A stretch of 64,000 nucleotides of DNA from Enoplolaimus lenunculus (GCA_030248215.1 JASANG010001014.1:1-64000), one strand, 5' to 3'; positions 11,315-22,793 are shown, numbered from the stretch's first letter. The notes: generated by a model from the sequence alone, not told the origin. Numbers and translations: made by a program.

Positions 11315-12383
11315 TTACGATACCACGCAATTGTTACTAGTTGCTCGCCTCCTAATTGGCAACGCTGAAGAATTTGTCACGGTGGAATGTTGCATGTGTG
11401 CATTTGCGTATTCTTGCTCGCTCAACGCCAAAGCCTTCGCTAATGCTTCATCGTTTGCTTCTTGAACGGCTCTTGAATCCTGTGACGCAGTAGAACATGT
11501 ATATCGTGCTTTCTGTGGTGAATTAGGTTTTATGGTAGTCCTGGACGAGTTGCCTACTTGACTAGAAACTAAATCTCGTTGGTTGACCCCAGCCCTGCCG
11601 GTGCATTGATGGTCTGCTTCGAATCGATGCTTGAGGCAAAAATTGGACCGACAAGATGCACAGCGAATAGGCACAAGTTCACGAGTCTTGCAACCTTTTG
11701 CGGCACAGCGGTTGGTGTATATTTTACCCCGCTGAGCAGCTGCCAGGTCTGATTTGCAATCACGATCTATATGTTCACTGACACGAATGTCAGGCAATTC
11801 ACCGCGTTTGAACACAACCGGCTGATTGCAAAGAGGGCAAATGGGAATCTATAGCGAAAATATAGTTACATTTATAGCTTAATGTAACAATAGATATTAA
11901 CAGTCACGTCGATTTAGTTCACCTGTACATTTTAATCGTGAATAACCATGATATAAGTTAGTTAAAATGCCAACACAAAAAATGTCTGACCACTCATGAA
12001 AACTTAACAAAAAGGCCGTCACAGTGTCTTTAAAAACAACATAGTTCGGAGATGTTTAACGTCATAAACACTGAAATAATACCACGAACCACACTCACGA
12101 AAAGTGTCGATTATTACCGATGCCGCTATCGATTAATCGGCACATCCCTAGTCGCAATGCAAACAGACCGTCCGTTTAACTTACACCGCAAACAGCGCTT
12201 TTTTATTTAAATTTTCTTACTGACCTGGACATCACGTCGATATGCAGAAGAGCATTCGTGAGCAGAATACGCCACATGATCTGAGCAAAAAACGTTCATG
12301 CAGCTATCGCACTTCATTGGCAAAAAATCCAAGCGGCTACACCGTGAGAAACTGCAGTGATTGCCGAGACCCGGAAACTCCAT
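11315..12383 (-). CDS. ZFAND2: ZFAND2-type AN1 zinc finger protein (left copy)
   Basis: Two exons: complement(12225..12383) and complement(11315..11848), phase 0 junction, 230 aa, identical to the right-arm copy. Two AN1 fingers (C-x4-C-x9-C-x2-C-x4-C-x2-H-x5-H-x-C in the first), a ubiquitin-interacting motif near residues 186-204 and a terminal CVVS. The family (AIRAP/AIRAPL, Cuz1) links ubiquitinated proteins, p97 and the proteasome, often under arsenite or proteotoxic stress. Transcription runs away from the spacer. The ATG lies only 95 bp from the end of the TIR element at 12479, so that element may lie in or next to the promoter. Confidence 0.93.
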
Positions 12384-12478
12384 TGTTATCGACTTTAATG
12401 CATCAGTATATAGCTTGTTTTAAGTTTCCAGTTCTGTGCTCAAATATAATTCAAACACGCGTTGCAAATAATACGTAA

Positions 12479-13267
12479 CTGGCTTCTCCACAGCGGGGGG
12501 CCCAGAACTTTTCGAAATTTTCATTTTTCCCCCGGCGAAAATTTTGCTGCCCCCAGGAAAGGTCAACCGGCGAATTTTCGGCCGCCCCCAGCAATTTTTT
12601 TTGCGGGGGGCCCCAGGACTTTTCTAGGCCAAACATTTTCAATGTTAAAACGTAAAGACCTGGGCTTCTTTTGAGACGGACATTCGGCAAAATATGATTT
12701 TACATTACGCTGAGTACTCATAATTTTTAATAGCGTTACAAATACCCGTAGTAACTAATACAATTCAATAATGAACTGAAAAAAGCACAATTATATAAAG
12801 ACCGTTTCAGGGCATACAACATTCGAAAGTACCTTGCAGCAGCAAGTTCAACCCGCCTGAGCCTTATGATAAACTGAAGCTGTGACTAATATACAAAATA
12901 TATATTAATCACAGTTTCAATTATAGAATATCTATATTTTATATAATTGTGCTTCTTTCAACTTCTGGTTAAGTTGTCAGTATATACGTAATATTAGTTA
13001 AAATTATTGCTATTAGCGTTTGCGAGAAATTTTTGTCATGTTGAGCGATGAGTAATCTTAAGTTGAGTTGGAAACACGGTCTAGAAAGAAAAAATGGTCC
13101 AAAAATTCGGTTTGCAAAATTTTAATCCTACCCCCCAGGACCCCCAGATCATCTGGGGGTGCCCCCCAGGAAAACTGCTCCCCAGTAAAATCAGCTGCCC
13201 CCCAGGAAACTCCTGGGGCCCCCCGGAATCGCCCCCGGCGGAAACTTTTAAGCTGTGAAGAAGCCAG
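12479..13267. mobile_element. 791-bp-class TIR element with G-rich subterminal repeats (left copy)
   Basis: Terminal inverted repeats CTGGCTTCTCCACAGC and CTGGCTTCTTCACAGC, flanked by a perfect 5-bp direct repeat cgtaa at 12474-12478 and 13268-13272. Both subterminal regions carry C-rich words (CCCCCAGGA-like) with local palindromes. The centre has two nested inverted repeats (agaagcacaattatata; aactgtgattaatata-like). A short frame starting MSTQRNVKSYFAE may be a transposase remnant. A 5-bp duplication does not fit hAT, and I cannot assign a superfamily. Confidence 0.75.
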
Positions 13268-13424
13268 CGTAATACACTAAACATGAAACGCAACACACTG
13301 TAAGCATATGAGACTAAGTGAGACATGCTTATTTTGGTGTATATGTAATACATGCACTGCACATTGTGAATATGCTTGCCGGCAGCACACAGTCGACGCA
13401 TATAATGAACGAAAAAAGTAATTG

Positions 13425-13495
13425 GGGAGGCAAGCTACGTGCTGCAGCGGTAAGAGCATTTGCCTCGGAATCCTTTGCAGCGCAGTCAAATTAAA
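13425..13495 (+). mobile_element. tRNA-like SINE head fragment (left)
   Basis: About 70 bp with an A-box-like GCTGCAGCGGTAAGAGC and anticodon-arm-like GCATTTGCCTCGGAATCC, but no convincing B box or closing acceptor stem. Probably a fragment of a tRNA-derived SINE or a tRNA pseudogene. The rest of 13268-14132 is AT-rich and shows nothing I can name. Confidence 0.4.
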
Positions 13496-14132
13496 AATAT
13501 AAAAGAAGGTTTAAAAGTAGAATATTGCGTTTTTACCAGAACTTGTAACGAAAATTAACTGTTATCAAAAAACTCAACTTTTACCATAATTTTAATTGTA
13601 AATCGAGCACATTTTTATTCAATCAGAAGTGGAACAAAATGATTAGCACGTTTAGGTCAATGTCGTCTGAAAGGTCAAGATATTTTCATTGAACAATTTT
13701 GGAACAATGTAAACAGGTTTTTTATACGAAAAAAAATTATTGCACATAGACACAAAATGCTTGTTCGAATAAAGGTTTTTATTTCAACTAGCCAAATCGT
13801 TAGATTGTAATAATCGATGCCCTCGAGAATACATCAGTATTTTTTCAGAAATCATACATTGAATGGCCATTATTAAATAAAAAATAATTTATAAAACAAT
13901 TTCAATGTTTTAGTCACAATTGCAAGTTTTGGTGTCGAGAACTAGCAGCAGCAGTTTAAAGTGAAAATTTTTGCTTTTTAATACTTGCAGCTGTAACTTG
14001 CTTGTGCGAGGTTTTGACGCTGTTGTATCAAGAATGCATACCCTCCAACAGGTCTTGCTGCGATGCAAAGTTTCAACTGTAAACCGTTCCTGTGACCCTC
14101 AAAATGAATCTTATAGCAGAATAGGTGAATGT

Positions 14133-14535
14133 CAGGGTACACCCGAAGGTCTGCCTCCGGCTCCGGCTCCGGCAGAAAATCGGCCTCAAGCTCCGGCTCC
14201 GGTTTCCGTTCAATATTTGCCGGAGGTTCCGGCAATTTCGGTAGTAAAATGTTACATACTTTTGTAAAATTTATCTGTTTAGCGCGTCTCGTTCTACTTT
14301 TGTTACAATTTTCAGGAAAAATTTCCGAAATTTTGTAGAAAATTAGCGTAAAAACCAAACAACTTAGCAACATATTCCAGATATCGGCTAAAATTAACTA
14401 AAACCATCATTTTTACTGCCTATTTTCACCTCACCTCCGGCTTCACCTCCGGCTAAAGCTCCAGTCAGCGTCCGCCAAGTTTCATTGACCTCGGGCTCCG
14501 GTTTCGACTTCGGTATTTTATCTCCGGTCGCGTTG
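14133..14535. mobile_element. hAT-like element with GGCTCC words (left copy)
   Basis: Starts CAGGGTACACCCGAAGG and ends in the complement of CAACGCGACCGGAG. Target duplication gtgaatgt (14125-14132) and gtgaatat (14536-14543), 7 of 8 matching. Near each end the sequence is a run of GGCTCC/CTCCGG words. No transposase. Frames across it encode only Pro/Ala/Ser-rich products of the simple words. Confidence 0.8.
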
Positions 14536-14599
14536 GTGAATATGAGACGAATTGTTATAATTGAAATGAAATTTTGTGTCTTTGGAGGAATTGGTTAGT

Positions 14600-15210
14600 T
14601 TAAGATGTCAAAAATTTGGTAAACTGTTTTAATAATGTAGAATTGCAAAGCTTAAAAAGTATTTTCGCCACAAGGGTATTTCACTGATTGTAACTGAAAA
14701 TTCCTTGCTAGTGGTATAAAATTTTTTACAATACTACTTCCAAAGGCAAAAGAGAGTATATGATAAGTAACTACCCAAGTGCTTAACCACAAGGTTCAAT
14801 ACTTCAAGTTTTTCGCTTCATAAGGTAACGAAGAACTGTCATATAACACGTGGGCGTTTATGAAGTTTGTGAAAAGACAAACGATTTTCCATAAATGATT
14901 TAGCTAGAGTAGTTACAACTGTTAGCTTAAAATTTTTGCAGACGATGTTAAGATATATAATAGCATAAGTAAAAATAGGTTCTAGAAATTTCTTACACGC
15001 CTACTCTATAAATGATTTTGTACTAGAAAATGTTGATCGGTTTGATGATCTTGGTGTAGTGTTTACATATGATCTGAAGTTTTTTAATCATTGTTTTACT
15101 GTTTCTAGGAAATGTTTTCGTCTGATAAACATGATTTTTAAATGCTTTAATGTGTTAAATATTAACGAACTTATATTTGTAAACATATGTTTTCTATTGA
15201 TTATAACTCC
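14600..15210 (+). mobile_element. CR1/Jockey-like LINE, 5' part of a reverse-transcriptase fragment (left)
   Basis: Plus-strand matches to the LINE at 17359-18620. A PQGSIL-like block near 14790 and the catalytic FADD (ttt gca gac gat at 14934-14945) mark the reverse-transcriptase palm. A TYDLK block follows at 15062. Similarity to the right-arm copy fades at about 15210, where T-rich sequence replaces the LINE 3' part. The inner palindrome boundary therefore lies within LINE sequence. Confidence 0.75.
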
Positions 15211-15879
15211 CTCAATATTTCTTTCTCCGTTTATCACATGTGTTTCGGCTTCTTTTTTTTTTTTCATTTTTTTTTTTCTATATTTTCTTTATCATGTTTA
15301 AATTTTCCCTTTCAATATTTCCAATTTTTTGTTTTTTTCACTCCTTTTGTTTAGTTAATTTATTGAGTTTCGTTAGTTTTATGTTTTTTTACCTTTTATC
15401 TTTTTTCAGTGAGTCTTTGAGGTTGAATGTTCCAAATTCATTTGATTTCTATTTTTCGGTTCGTTCTTCTGTTTCGTTCGTGGTTTCTTCATGTTTCTTT
15501 AGAGTGTTAGCTCTCTGGGTAGTATTATTATAAGATTACTGGTTTCGTTGCGATCTCTAATTCTGAAGCATTTTCTTCTATTCTTTTATTACAATTTTTT
15601 ATCTTCGCCTTTATCCATGTTGTGTTTGGCGATTTTTCGAAGATTCCGGGGCTCTAAGGGTTTGGCTTATGCGCATCCATTTTAACAAGTTTAACTATAT
15701 CAGGTTTGGAGATGTACTTTTTTTCACACATTCTTCTTTTTTCATAAACTTCCACTTTATCTCCCATGAATTAAACAAAGTATCCTTTCTACTCGAACCC
15801 ATTCACAAAATATATACATCTAAATTACCACCTCAATACAAATTTACTTTAAATCTTTCGTTAGCAGAATTCGGATTGA
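15211..15879. other. T-rich stretch without a recognised gene
   Basis: The plus strand is strongly T-rich, including runs of T at about 15249-15275. Frames of about 70-97 codons encode Phe-rich hydrophobic products that look compositional. I see no motif. It sits where the LINE 3' half would be expected if the arms were fully symmetric. Confidence 0.4.
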
Positions 15880-16160
15880 ATTAGGGAGTCCGATACCAAA
15901 TTTTTCCGATGCCGATCCGATTCTTATTTTGAATTTTGCCAATCCAACCGATGCCGACGTCTTTATTGCACCATGCTTAATAATCAAAAAACTTAACTTA
16001 ACATCAAAAATATTTTAATTTTTAGGAATGGTTATTTAATAAATTTTTCAATAAAAAAAGTTTACACATACTGCAATAAAATTATGCTTTCAACTTACTT
16101 ACGCAAACAGTATTGGCATTTTAATAACTCGATATTCAACCGATTAATCGCATATCTTTT
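15880..16160. mobile_element. Decayed GATGCC-word element
   Basis: Starts near TAGGGAGTCCGATACC, followed by GATGCCGATCC words, and ends near cgattaatcgcatat. It resembles the TAGGGATGTGCCGAT family at 51757-52141, but the right end is poor. Confidence 0.45.
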
Positions 16161-16956
16161 AAAGTTAACATTCTGAAATATAGGTAAGTAATCAGAAAGC
16201 TATATATACCTGCAAACTTTCGATAATTGAAAGAATAAATTAGATAAATATTTCCATACAGCCTTTATCTATACATTCGATTGATGCAAATCATAGGATA
16301 GTCGTTAATTTTAAGATATATAAATATTTTAATAATTTGCTGTAAACGATATATACGAGTTCAGTTTTGAAGAAGATTCGCAAGCGAAGCGCGTTGCACA
16401 TGCTTGTCCCAGTGCATATACAATGCATTCAATGTACAGTGCGACCTATGTTGAATGCATGCCGACAGCATATGCGTCGAGATGCAGTCGTTGATAAAAA
16501 AACTGAAGAAGCGGGCAGTGTAGCTGGATGCGACCGATATTAATTTACCTGGTACCGGAACATGGGCCGGACAGTGAATTTTCTACCAGAACGGATATTA
16601 ACCAGCTACAGCTTCTAAATTTGTGCACTGTTTCTGAAGTATCTGAGTCGCACCAAAGTATTTGTTTACTGAATTAGAATTATCTTGAATATTACCTTTT
16701 TATTTTAGTTTATTACCATCAATATATGGTAGGTTTATGTCGGATACGGATATCCGGTTTAACGCTGTTTAAAAATAACAAAATCAGCCCAACGCACTGA
16801 GCCTCATCCAAACAAGAAACGGCGCACATAATGATTACTAGGATGATTGATAATCTCATTCAAGTTTACTTACCACCTTTATAGATTCGGTGCAGAAAAC
16901 TAAACGAACTTCTGATGCAGCCAAAAGTAAAATTACATGGTAAACAACTCCTCAAC
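16161..16956. other. Unassigned spacer sequence
   Basis: AT-rich, no ORF worth reporting. Two short stretches carry ATATCC-type words (near 16540-16590 and 16738-16765) that look like relics of small elements. Confidence 0.4.
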
Positions 16957-17322
16957 CAGGGTGGTACCGAATCCACGATTTGACCGAATCCGAATCCAGC
17001 GCTAATTTGCCGAATCCGAAACCGAATCCGAATCCTGCATGTTGCAAATTTCAGATATATCTATAATTTGTTTCAGAATATCAACGTAATACCAGCCGTA
17101 TAACTTTTAATACGTTACTATATTTCCTCCCGACGTCAGTTCTGAGATTTCTCACCTGGAATAAAAATATTGATTTTTATAGCAAGGTATTTAAAAATTT
17201 GATGGATTAAACATGAAAAACTTATTGCCGAACTTTGTTGGATTCGGCTTTTCCACAACCGAATCCGAACCTCAAATGTTTGCCGAATCCGAATCCAATT
17301 CCGAACATTTGTTGCCACCCTG
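16957..17322. mobile_element. hAT-like element with GAATCC words
   Basis: Termini CAGGGTGGTACCGAATCC and the complement of CAGGGTGGCAACAAATG. Flanks tcctcaac and tattcaac agree at 6 of 8 positions, as expected of an old 8-bp duplication. Both ends are rows of GAATCC words. Relatives lie at 48288-48520 and 57434-57908. Confidence 0.75.
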
Positions 17323-17358
17323 TATTCAACTTCTGATAACAAAACCGCACCGGCTGTT

Positions 17359-18620
17359 AAACAAACAAACAAACAAACAAAAAGTTTATTGCGGAAATGA
17401 TTATTTGAACAGGGAAAAATTTAAAGCATGATAAAGCTATGAAATATAGGAAACTCAATTCCGTAACAAACAAGAATCAGATGAAAAAGGGTGTAAACCG
17501 TAATTTTCACCTATCTTAATCAAGGTTACAATCGAATTTAAGATACCTAGAGAAATCTACCCGTTTTAATGTATTGCGAAATGATTTATCATTCATAGCA
17601 TGGATAAGAGGAACTGAATTAACATGTTGCGGCAAATCATTCCAAATAGGTTTAACACGATGGAAAAAGCTATTTTTAAGAGAATCCGTGAGACAATGAT
17701 TGATGACAACTCGGGAATCATGACCTCTCGTGCGGTTCTCAGTAGTAGATACAACAAAATCATTACGATCTAAACCACAATCACCGTGATATATTTTATA
17801 AACCAATACCATGTCCTGTATCAATCTACGTTGTTCTAAGGACTGAAGACCAAAATGCTGTAGTCTGGCCAGATAATTCATTGCTGGCAACTTGAATTTA
17901 CCGACTAGCCGTCTAGTAAAAACCGTTGAATTTTCTCGACCTGATCAATGTCTCTCAGCAAATAAGGAGACCATACGGGTGAATTATAATCAATAATAGG
18001 CAAAACATATGATTTACACACACATATAAGTTCGTTAATATTTAACACATTAAAGCATTTAAAAATCATGTTTATCAGACGAAAACATTTCCTAGAAACA
18101 GTAAAACAATGATTAGAAAACTTCAGATCATATGTAAACACTACACCAAGATCATCAAACCGATCAACATTTTCTAGTACAAAATCATTTATAGAGTAGG
18201 CGTGTAAGAAATTTCTAGAACCTATTTTTACTTATGCTATTATATATCTTAACATCGTCTGCAAAAATTTTAAGCTTAACAGTTGTAACTACTCTAGCTA
18301 AATCATTTATGGAAAATCGTTTGTCTTTTCACAAACTTCATAAACGCCCACGTGTTATATGACAGTTCTTCGTTACCTTATGAAGCGAAAAACTTGAAGT
18401 ATTGAACCTTGTGGTTAAGCACTTGGGTAGTTACTTATCATATACTCCCTTTTGCCTTTGGAAGTAGTATTGTAAAAAATTTTATACCACTAGCAAGGAA
18501 TTTTCAGTTACAATCAGTGAAATACCCTTGTGGCGAAAATACTTTTTAAGCTTTGCAATTCTACATTATTAAAACGAGTTTTACCAAATTTTTGACATCT
18601 TAAACTAACCAATTCCTCCA
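17359..18620 (-). mobile_element. CR1/Jockey-like LINE, 3' part with reverse-transcriptase fragment
   Basis: On the minus strand it shows a PQGSIL block, the catalytic FADD (18254-18265), a VVFTYDLKFSNH block, then SPVWSPYLLRDIDQVEKIQR and LQSLEQRRLIQDMVLVYKI, the usual C-terminal order of CR1/Jockey reverse transcriptases. The frame changes between the last two blocks and several stops are present, so it is dead. It ends with AATAAA and a (TTTG)n tail (17359-17380), marking the true 3' end. The part beyond about 17985 is shared with the left arm, and the 3' part is unique to the spacer. Confidence 0.85.
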
Positions 18621-18667
18621 AAGACACAAAATTTCATTTCAATTATAACAATTCGTCTCATATTCAC

Positions 18668-19072
18668 CAACGCGACCGGAGATAAAATACCGAAGTCGAA
18701 ACCGGAGCCCGAGGTCAATGAAACTTGGCGGACGCTGAGCTGGAGCTTTAGCCGGAGGTGAAGCCGGAGGTGAGGTGAAAATAGGCAGTAAAAATGATGG
18801 TTTTAGTTAATTTTAGCCGATATCTGGAATATGTTGCTAAGTTGTTTGGTTTTTACGCTAATTTTCTACAAAATTTCGGAAATTCTTTCCTGAAAATTGT
18901 AACAAAAGTAGAACGAGACGCGCTAAACAGATAAATTTTACAAAAGTATGTAACATTTTACTACCGAAATTGCCGGAACCTCCGGCAAATATTGAACGGA
19001 AACCGGAGCCGGAGCTTGAGGCCGATTTTCTGCCGGAGCCGGAGCCGGAGGCAGACCTTCGGTTGTACCCTG
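18668..19072. mobile_element. hAT-like element with GGCTCC words (right copy)
   Basis: Mirror of 14133-14535 with the same ends and word-built interior. Because both arms share it, it inserted before the inverted duplication. Confidence 0.8.
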
Positions 19073-19716
19073 ACATTCACCTATTCTGCTATAAGATTCA
19101 TTTTGAGGTTCACAGGAACGGTTTACAGTTGAAACTTTGCATCGCAGCAAGACCTGTTGGAGGGTATGCATTCTTGATACAACAGCGTCAAAACCTCGCA
19201 CAAGCAAGTTACAGCTGCAAGTATTAAAAAGCAAAAATTTTCACTTTAAACTGCTGCTGCTAGTTCTCGACACCAAAACTTGCAATTGTGACTGAAACAT
19301 TGAAATTGTTTTATAAATTATTTTTTATTTAATAATGGCCATTCAATGTATGATTTCTGAAAAAATACTGATGTATTCTCGAGGGCATCGATTATTACAA
19401 TCTAACGATTTGGCTAGTTGAAATAAAAACCTTTATTCGAACAAGCATTTTGTGTCTATGTGCAATAAATTTTTTTTCGTATAAAAAACCTGTTTACATT
19501 GTTCCAAAATCTGTTTCAATGAAAATTTCTTGACCTTTCAGACGATCATTGACCTAAACGTGCTAATCATTTTGTTCCACTTCTGATTGAATAAAAATGT
19601 GCTCGATTTACAATTAAAATTATGGTAAAAGTTGAGTTTTTTGATAACAGTTAATTTTCGTTACAAGTTCTGGTAAAAACGCAATATTCTACTTTCGAAT
19701 TCCTTTTTTGATATTT

Positions 19717-19790
19717 TTAATTTGACTGCGCTGCAAAGGATTCCGAGGCAAATGCTCTTACCGCTGCAGCACGTAGCTTGCCTCCCCAAT
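19717..19790 (-). mobile_element. tRNA-like SINE head fragment (right)
   Basis: Mirror of 13425-13495. A-box-like GCTGCAGCGGTAAGAGC on the minus strand, no closing stem. Surrounding 19073-19943 is AT-rich with nothing else recognised. Confidence 0.4.
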
Positions 19791-19943
19791 TACTTTTTTC
19801 GTTCATTATATGCGTCGACTGTGTGCTGCCGGCAAGCATATTCACAATGTGCAGTGCATGTATTACATATACACCAAAATAAGCATGTCTCACTTAGTCT
19901 CATATGCTTACAGTGTGTTGCGTTTCATGTTTAGTGTATTACG

Positions 19944-20734
19944 CTGGCTTCTTCACAGCTTAAAAGTTTCCGCCGGGGGCGATTCCGGGGGGCCCCAGGA
20001 GTTTCCTGGGGGGCAGCTGATTTTACTGGGGAGCAGTTTTCCTGGGGGGCACCCCCAGATGATCTGGGGGTCCTGGGGGGTAGGATTAAAATTTTGCAAA
20101 CCGAATTTTTGGACCATTTTTTCTTTCTAGACCGTGTTTCCAACTCAACTTAAGATTACTCATCGCTCAACATGACAAAAATTTCTCGCAAACGCTAATA
20201 GCAATAATTTTAACTAATATTACGTATATACTGACAACTTAACCAGAAGTTGAAAGAAGCACAATTATATAAAATATAGATATTCTATAATTGAAACTGT
20301 GATTAATATATATTTTGTATATTAGTCACAGCTTCAGTTTATCATAAGGCTCAGGCGGGTTGAACTTGCTGCTGCAAGGTACTTTCGAATGTTGTATGCC
20401 CTGAAACGGTCTTTATATAATTGTGCTTTTTTCAGTTCATTATTGAATTGTATTAGTTACTACGGGTATTTGTAACGCTATTAAAAATTATGAGTACTCA
20501 GCGTAATGTAAAATCATATTTTGCCGAATGTCCGTCTCAAAAGAAGCCCAGGTCTTTACGTTTTAACATTGAAAATGTTTGGCCTAGAAAAGTCCTGGGG
20601 GCCCCCCAGCAAAAAAAATTGCTGGGGGCGGCCGAAAATTCGCCGGTTGACCTTTCCTGGGGGCAGCAAAATTTTCGCCGGGGGAAAAATGAAAATTTCG
20701 AAAAGTTCTGGGCCCCCCGCTGTGGAGAAGCCAG
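19944..20734. mobile_element. 791-bp TIR element with G-rich subterminal repeats (right copy)
   Basis: TIRs CTGGCTTCTTCACAGC and the complement of CTGGCTTCTCCACAGC, with flanking direct repeat ttacg at 19939-19943 and 20735-20739. On the plus strand both ends carry repeated CCTGGGGG(G)CAGC-like words, same orientation at both ends, mixed with local palindromes (cctgggggccccccagc). A 90-codon frame from 20490 starts MSTQRNVKSYFAECPSQKK and runs into the G-rich end. It could be an N-terminal relic of a transposase. Confidence 0.75.
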
Positions 20735-20829
20735 TTACGTATTATTTGCAACGCGTGTTTGAATTATATTTGAGCACAGAACTGGAAACTTAAAACAAGC
20801 TATATACTGATGCATTAAAGTCGATAACA

Positions 20830-21898
20830 ATGGAGTTTCCGGGTCTCGGCAATCACTGCAGTTTCTCACGGTGTAGCCGCTTGGATTTTTTGCCAATGAA
20901 GTGCGATAGCTGCATGAACGTTTTTTGCTCAGATCATGTGGCGTATTCTGCTCACGAATGCTCTTCTGCATATCGACGTGATGTCCAGGTCAGTAAGAAA
21001 ATTTAAATAAAAAAGCGCTGTTTGCGGTGTAAGTTAAACGGACGGTCTGTTTGCATTGCGACTAGGGATGTGCCGATTAATCGATAGCGGCATCGGTAAT
21101 AATCGACACTTTTCGTGAGTGTGGTTCGTGGTATTATTTCAGTGTTTATGACGTTAAACATCTCCGAACTATGTTGTTTTTAAAGACACTGTGACGGCCT
21201 TTTTGTTAAGTTTTCATGAGTGGTCAGACATTTTTTGTGTTGGCATTTTAACTAACTTATATCATGGTTATTCACGATTAAAATGTACAGGTGAACTAAA
21301 TCGACGTGACTGTTAATATCTATTGTTACATTAAGCTATAAATGTAACTATATTTTCGCTATAGATTCCCATTTGCCCTCTTTGCAATCAGCCGGTTGTG
21401 TTCAAACGCGGTGAATTGCCTGACATTCGTGTCAGTGAACATATAGATCGTGATTGCAAATCAGACCTGGCAGCTGCTCAGCGGGGTAAAATATACACCA
21501 ACCGCTGTGCCGCAAAAGGTTGCAAGACTCGTGAACTTGTGCCTATTCGCTGTGCATCTTGTCGGTCCAATTTTTGCCTCAAGCATCGATTCGAAGCAGA
21601 CCATCAATGCACCGGCAGGGCTGGGGTCAACCAACGAGATTTAGTTTCTAGTCAAGTAGGCAACTCGTCCAGGACTACCATAAAACCTAATTCACCACAG
21701 AAAGCACGATATACATGTTCTACTGCGTCACAGGATTCAAGAGCCGTTCAAGAAGCAAACGATGAAGCATTAGCGAAGGCTTTGGCGTTGAGCGAGCAAG
21801 AATACGCAAATGCACACATGCAACATTCCACCGTGACAAATTCTTCAGCGTTGCCAATTAGGAGGCGAGCAACTAGTAACAATTGCGTGGTATCGTAA
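20830..21898 (+). CDS. ZFAND2: ZFAND2-type AN1 zinc finger protein (right copy)
   Basis: Exons 20830-20988 and 21365-21898, joined in phase 0, 230 aa. The start MEFPGLGNHCS matches the family N-terminus. The first AN1 finger uses C10, C15, C25, C28, C33, H36, H42, C44. A CPLC knuckle at 57-60 and the family phrase VSEHIDRDCKSD follow, then the second AN1 finger (CAAKGC...CASC...CLKH...H-x-C). A ubiquitin-interacting motif (DEALAKALALSEQEYANAH) lies near 186-204. The protein ends CVVS, a good CAAX box for farnesylation, which matches membrane-anchored AIRAPL. The expected role is moving ubiquitinated or mislocalised proteins to p97 and the proteasome. The 376-bp intron contains one end of a GATGCC-word element. 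The 3' UTR probably runs to about 22815. Confidence 0.95.
21062..21120. mobile_element. Single end of a TAGGGATGTGCCGAT element in the ZFAND2 intron
   Basis: CTAGGGATGTGCCGATTAAT, then GGCATCGG and gacacttttcgtgag, closely matching the ends at 52316 and 54380. No partner end is visible within the intron. The mirror copy lies near 12093-12151. Confidence 0.6.
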
Positions 21899-22793
21899 TT
21901 AAAGTACCAGTATTGTGTATTACCTGTATATTTCTATTTTGGTTGGCATAATTTTACAGATTGCTCCCTATATGTACAAAAATAAATTTTGAAGTCTTGA
22001 GATACTGCATGTCTTGAACATTGAAACTTTTAGATATGGCAGCTTCTGAAGTTTCTATAACTATTGACTTAACTGAGCTGATCTTTAACGTATGTGGACA
22101 TTAGCTGTTAAAACACAACAATTAACTTGCAATCTTTCAATGACTTGTGTTTAGATAATCGTTCGCTGATTTGCTATTTTGCATTGGAACACGCAACAAT
22201 CTAAACCATAGTGTACTTGTGTTTAAACTGATGCACATTACATAGTTTTGTGCCGCTGCAGTGATGTACCGAGTAAATTCAAATTGCTTGTGTGCATTAC
22301 TTACGGTTCATAATAATTTTGTTAAGTTAGAGTTGTAACACTGGTTTTGAAGTACTTTAATTTATTGTTCTGTTTGGCACAGCATGTAGTGCTTATCCAT
22401 TTCACGCTAGTTAGTTACACAGGTACTATTGTCATATAGTTTGGCATGTGTAAAGTGTCCCTGTCCAATAGGCTATTATTTTGTTGCAAAATCGCTGATG
22501 TGGACGTTCTATAGTTTTTTCTAAAAGCATGGTACCAAATTGTTGGGCTTACATCAGACGTATGTGCAACCTTCGGGATTATTTTTCTTTCTTTAAAATT
22601 TCGTTATCATATTATTTATCCGCAATCTAAGCGTTCTTAGTCTGAACTTCAGGTTTAGTCTAAGATTCATGTTCAAGCTTAAGCTTGTAAATTTTGTTTT
22701 GAACTTGGTCGATCTTATGGCTAACAACCTGTTATTTTAACGTTATGGCTGTCGACTTCTAGGTGGTTTATTGTATATTTGTTGTTTGTCTGG

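Larger units (their letters stand above)
1..15210. repeat. Left arm of a giant inverted repeat (palindrome)
   Basis: The whole stretch is the reverse complement of about 17985-33270. Paired coordinates sum to 33271 at the outer edge, 33208 through most of the middle, 33213 around ZFAND2 and about 33200 near the spacer, so only small indels separate the arms. The F-box and ZFAND2 reading frames are identical at protein level in both arms. Base 1 still matches base 33270, so the arm may extend upstream of the window. Divergence is uneven: roughly 5 percent around 1500-2000 and almost none across the genes. Confidence 0.97.
15211..17984. other. Asymmetric spacer of the palindrome
   Basis: About 2.8 kb between the arms with no internal mirror symmetry. 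From left to right: T-rich unassigned sequence, a decayed GATGCC-word element, about 800 bp of unassigned AT-rich sequence, a GAATCC-word hAT-like element, and the 3' end of the right-hand LINE. No host gene is visible. Confidence 0.85.

Noticed and set aside
18858-19234. Ser/Gly- and Pro/Ala-rich frames (mirror 13971-14373)
   Set aside because: They are translations of GGCTCC/CTCCGG word repeats in the hAT-like element.
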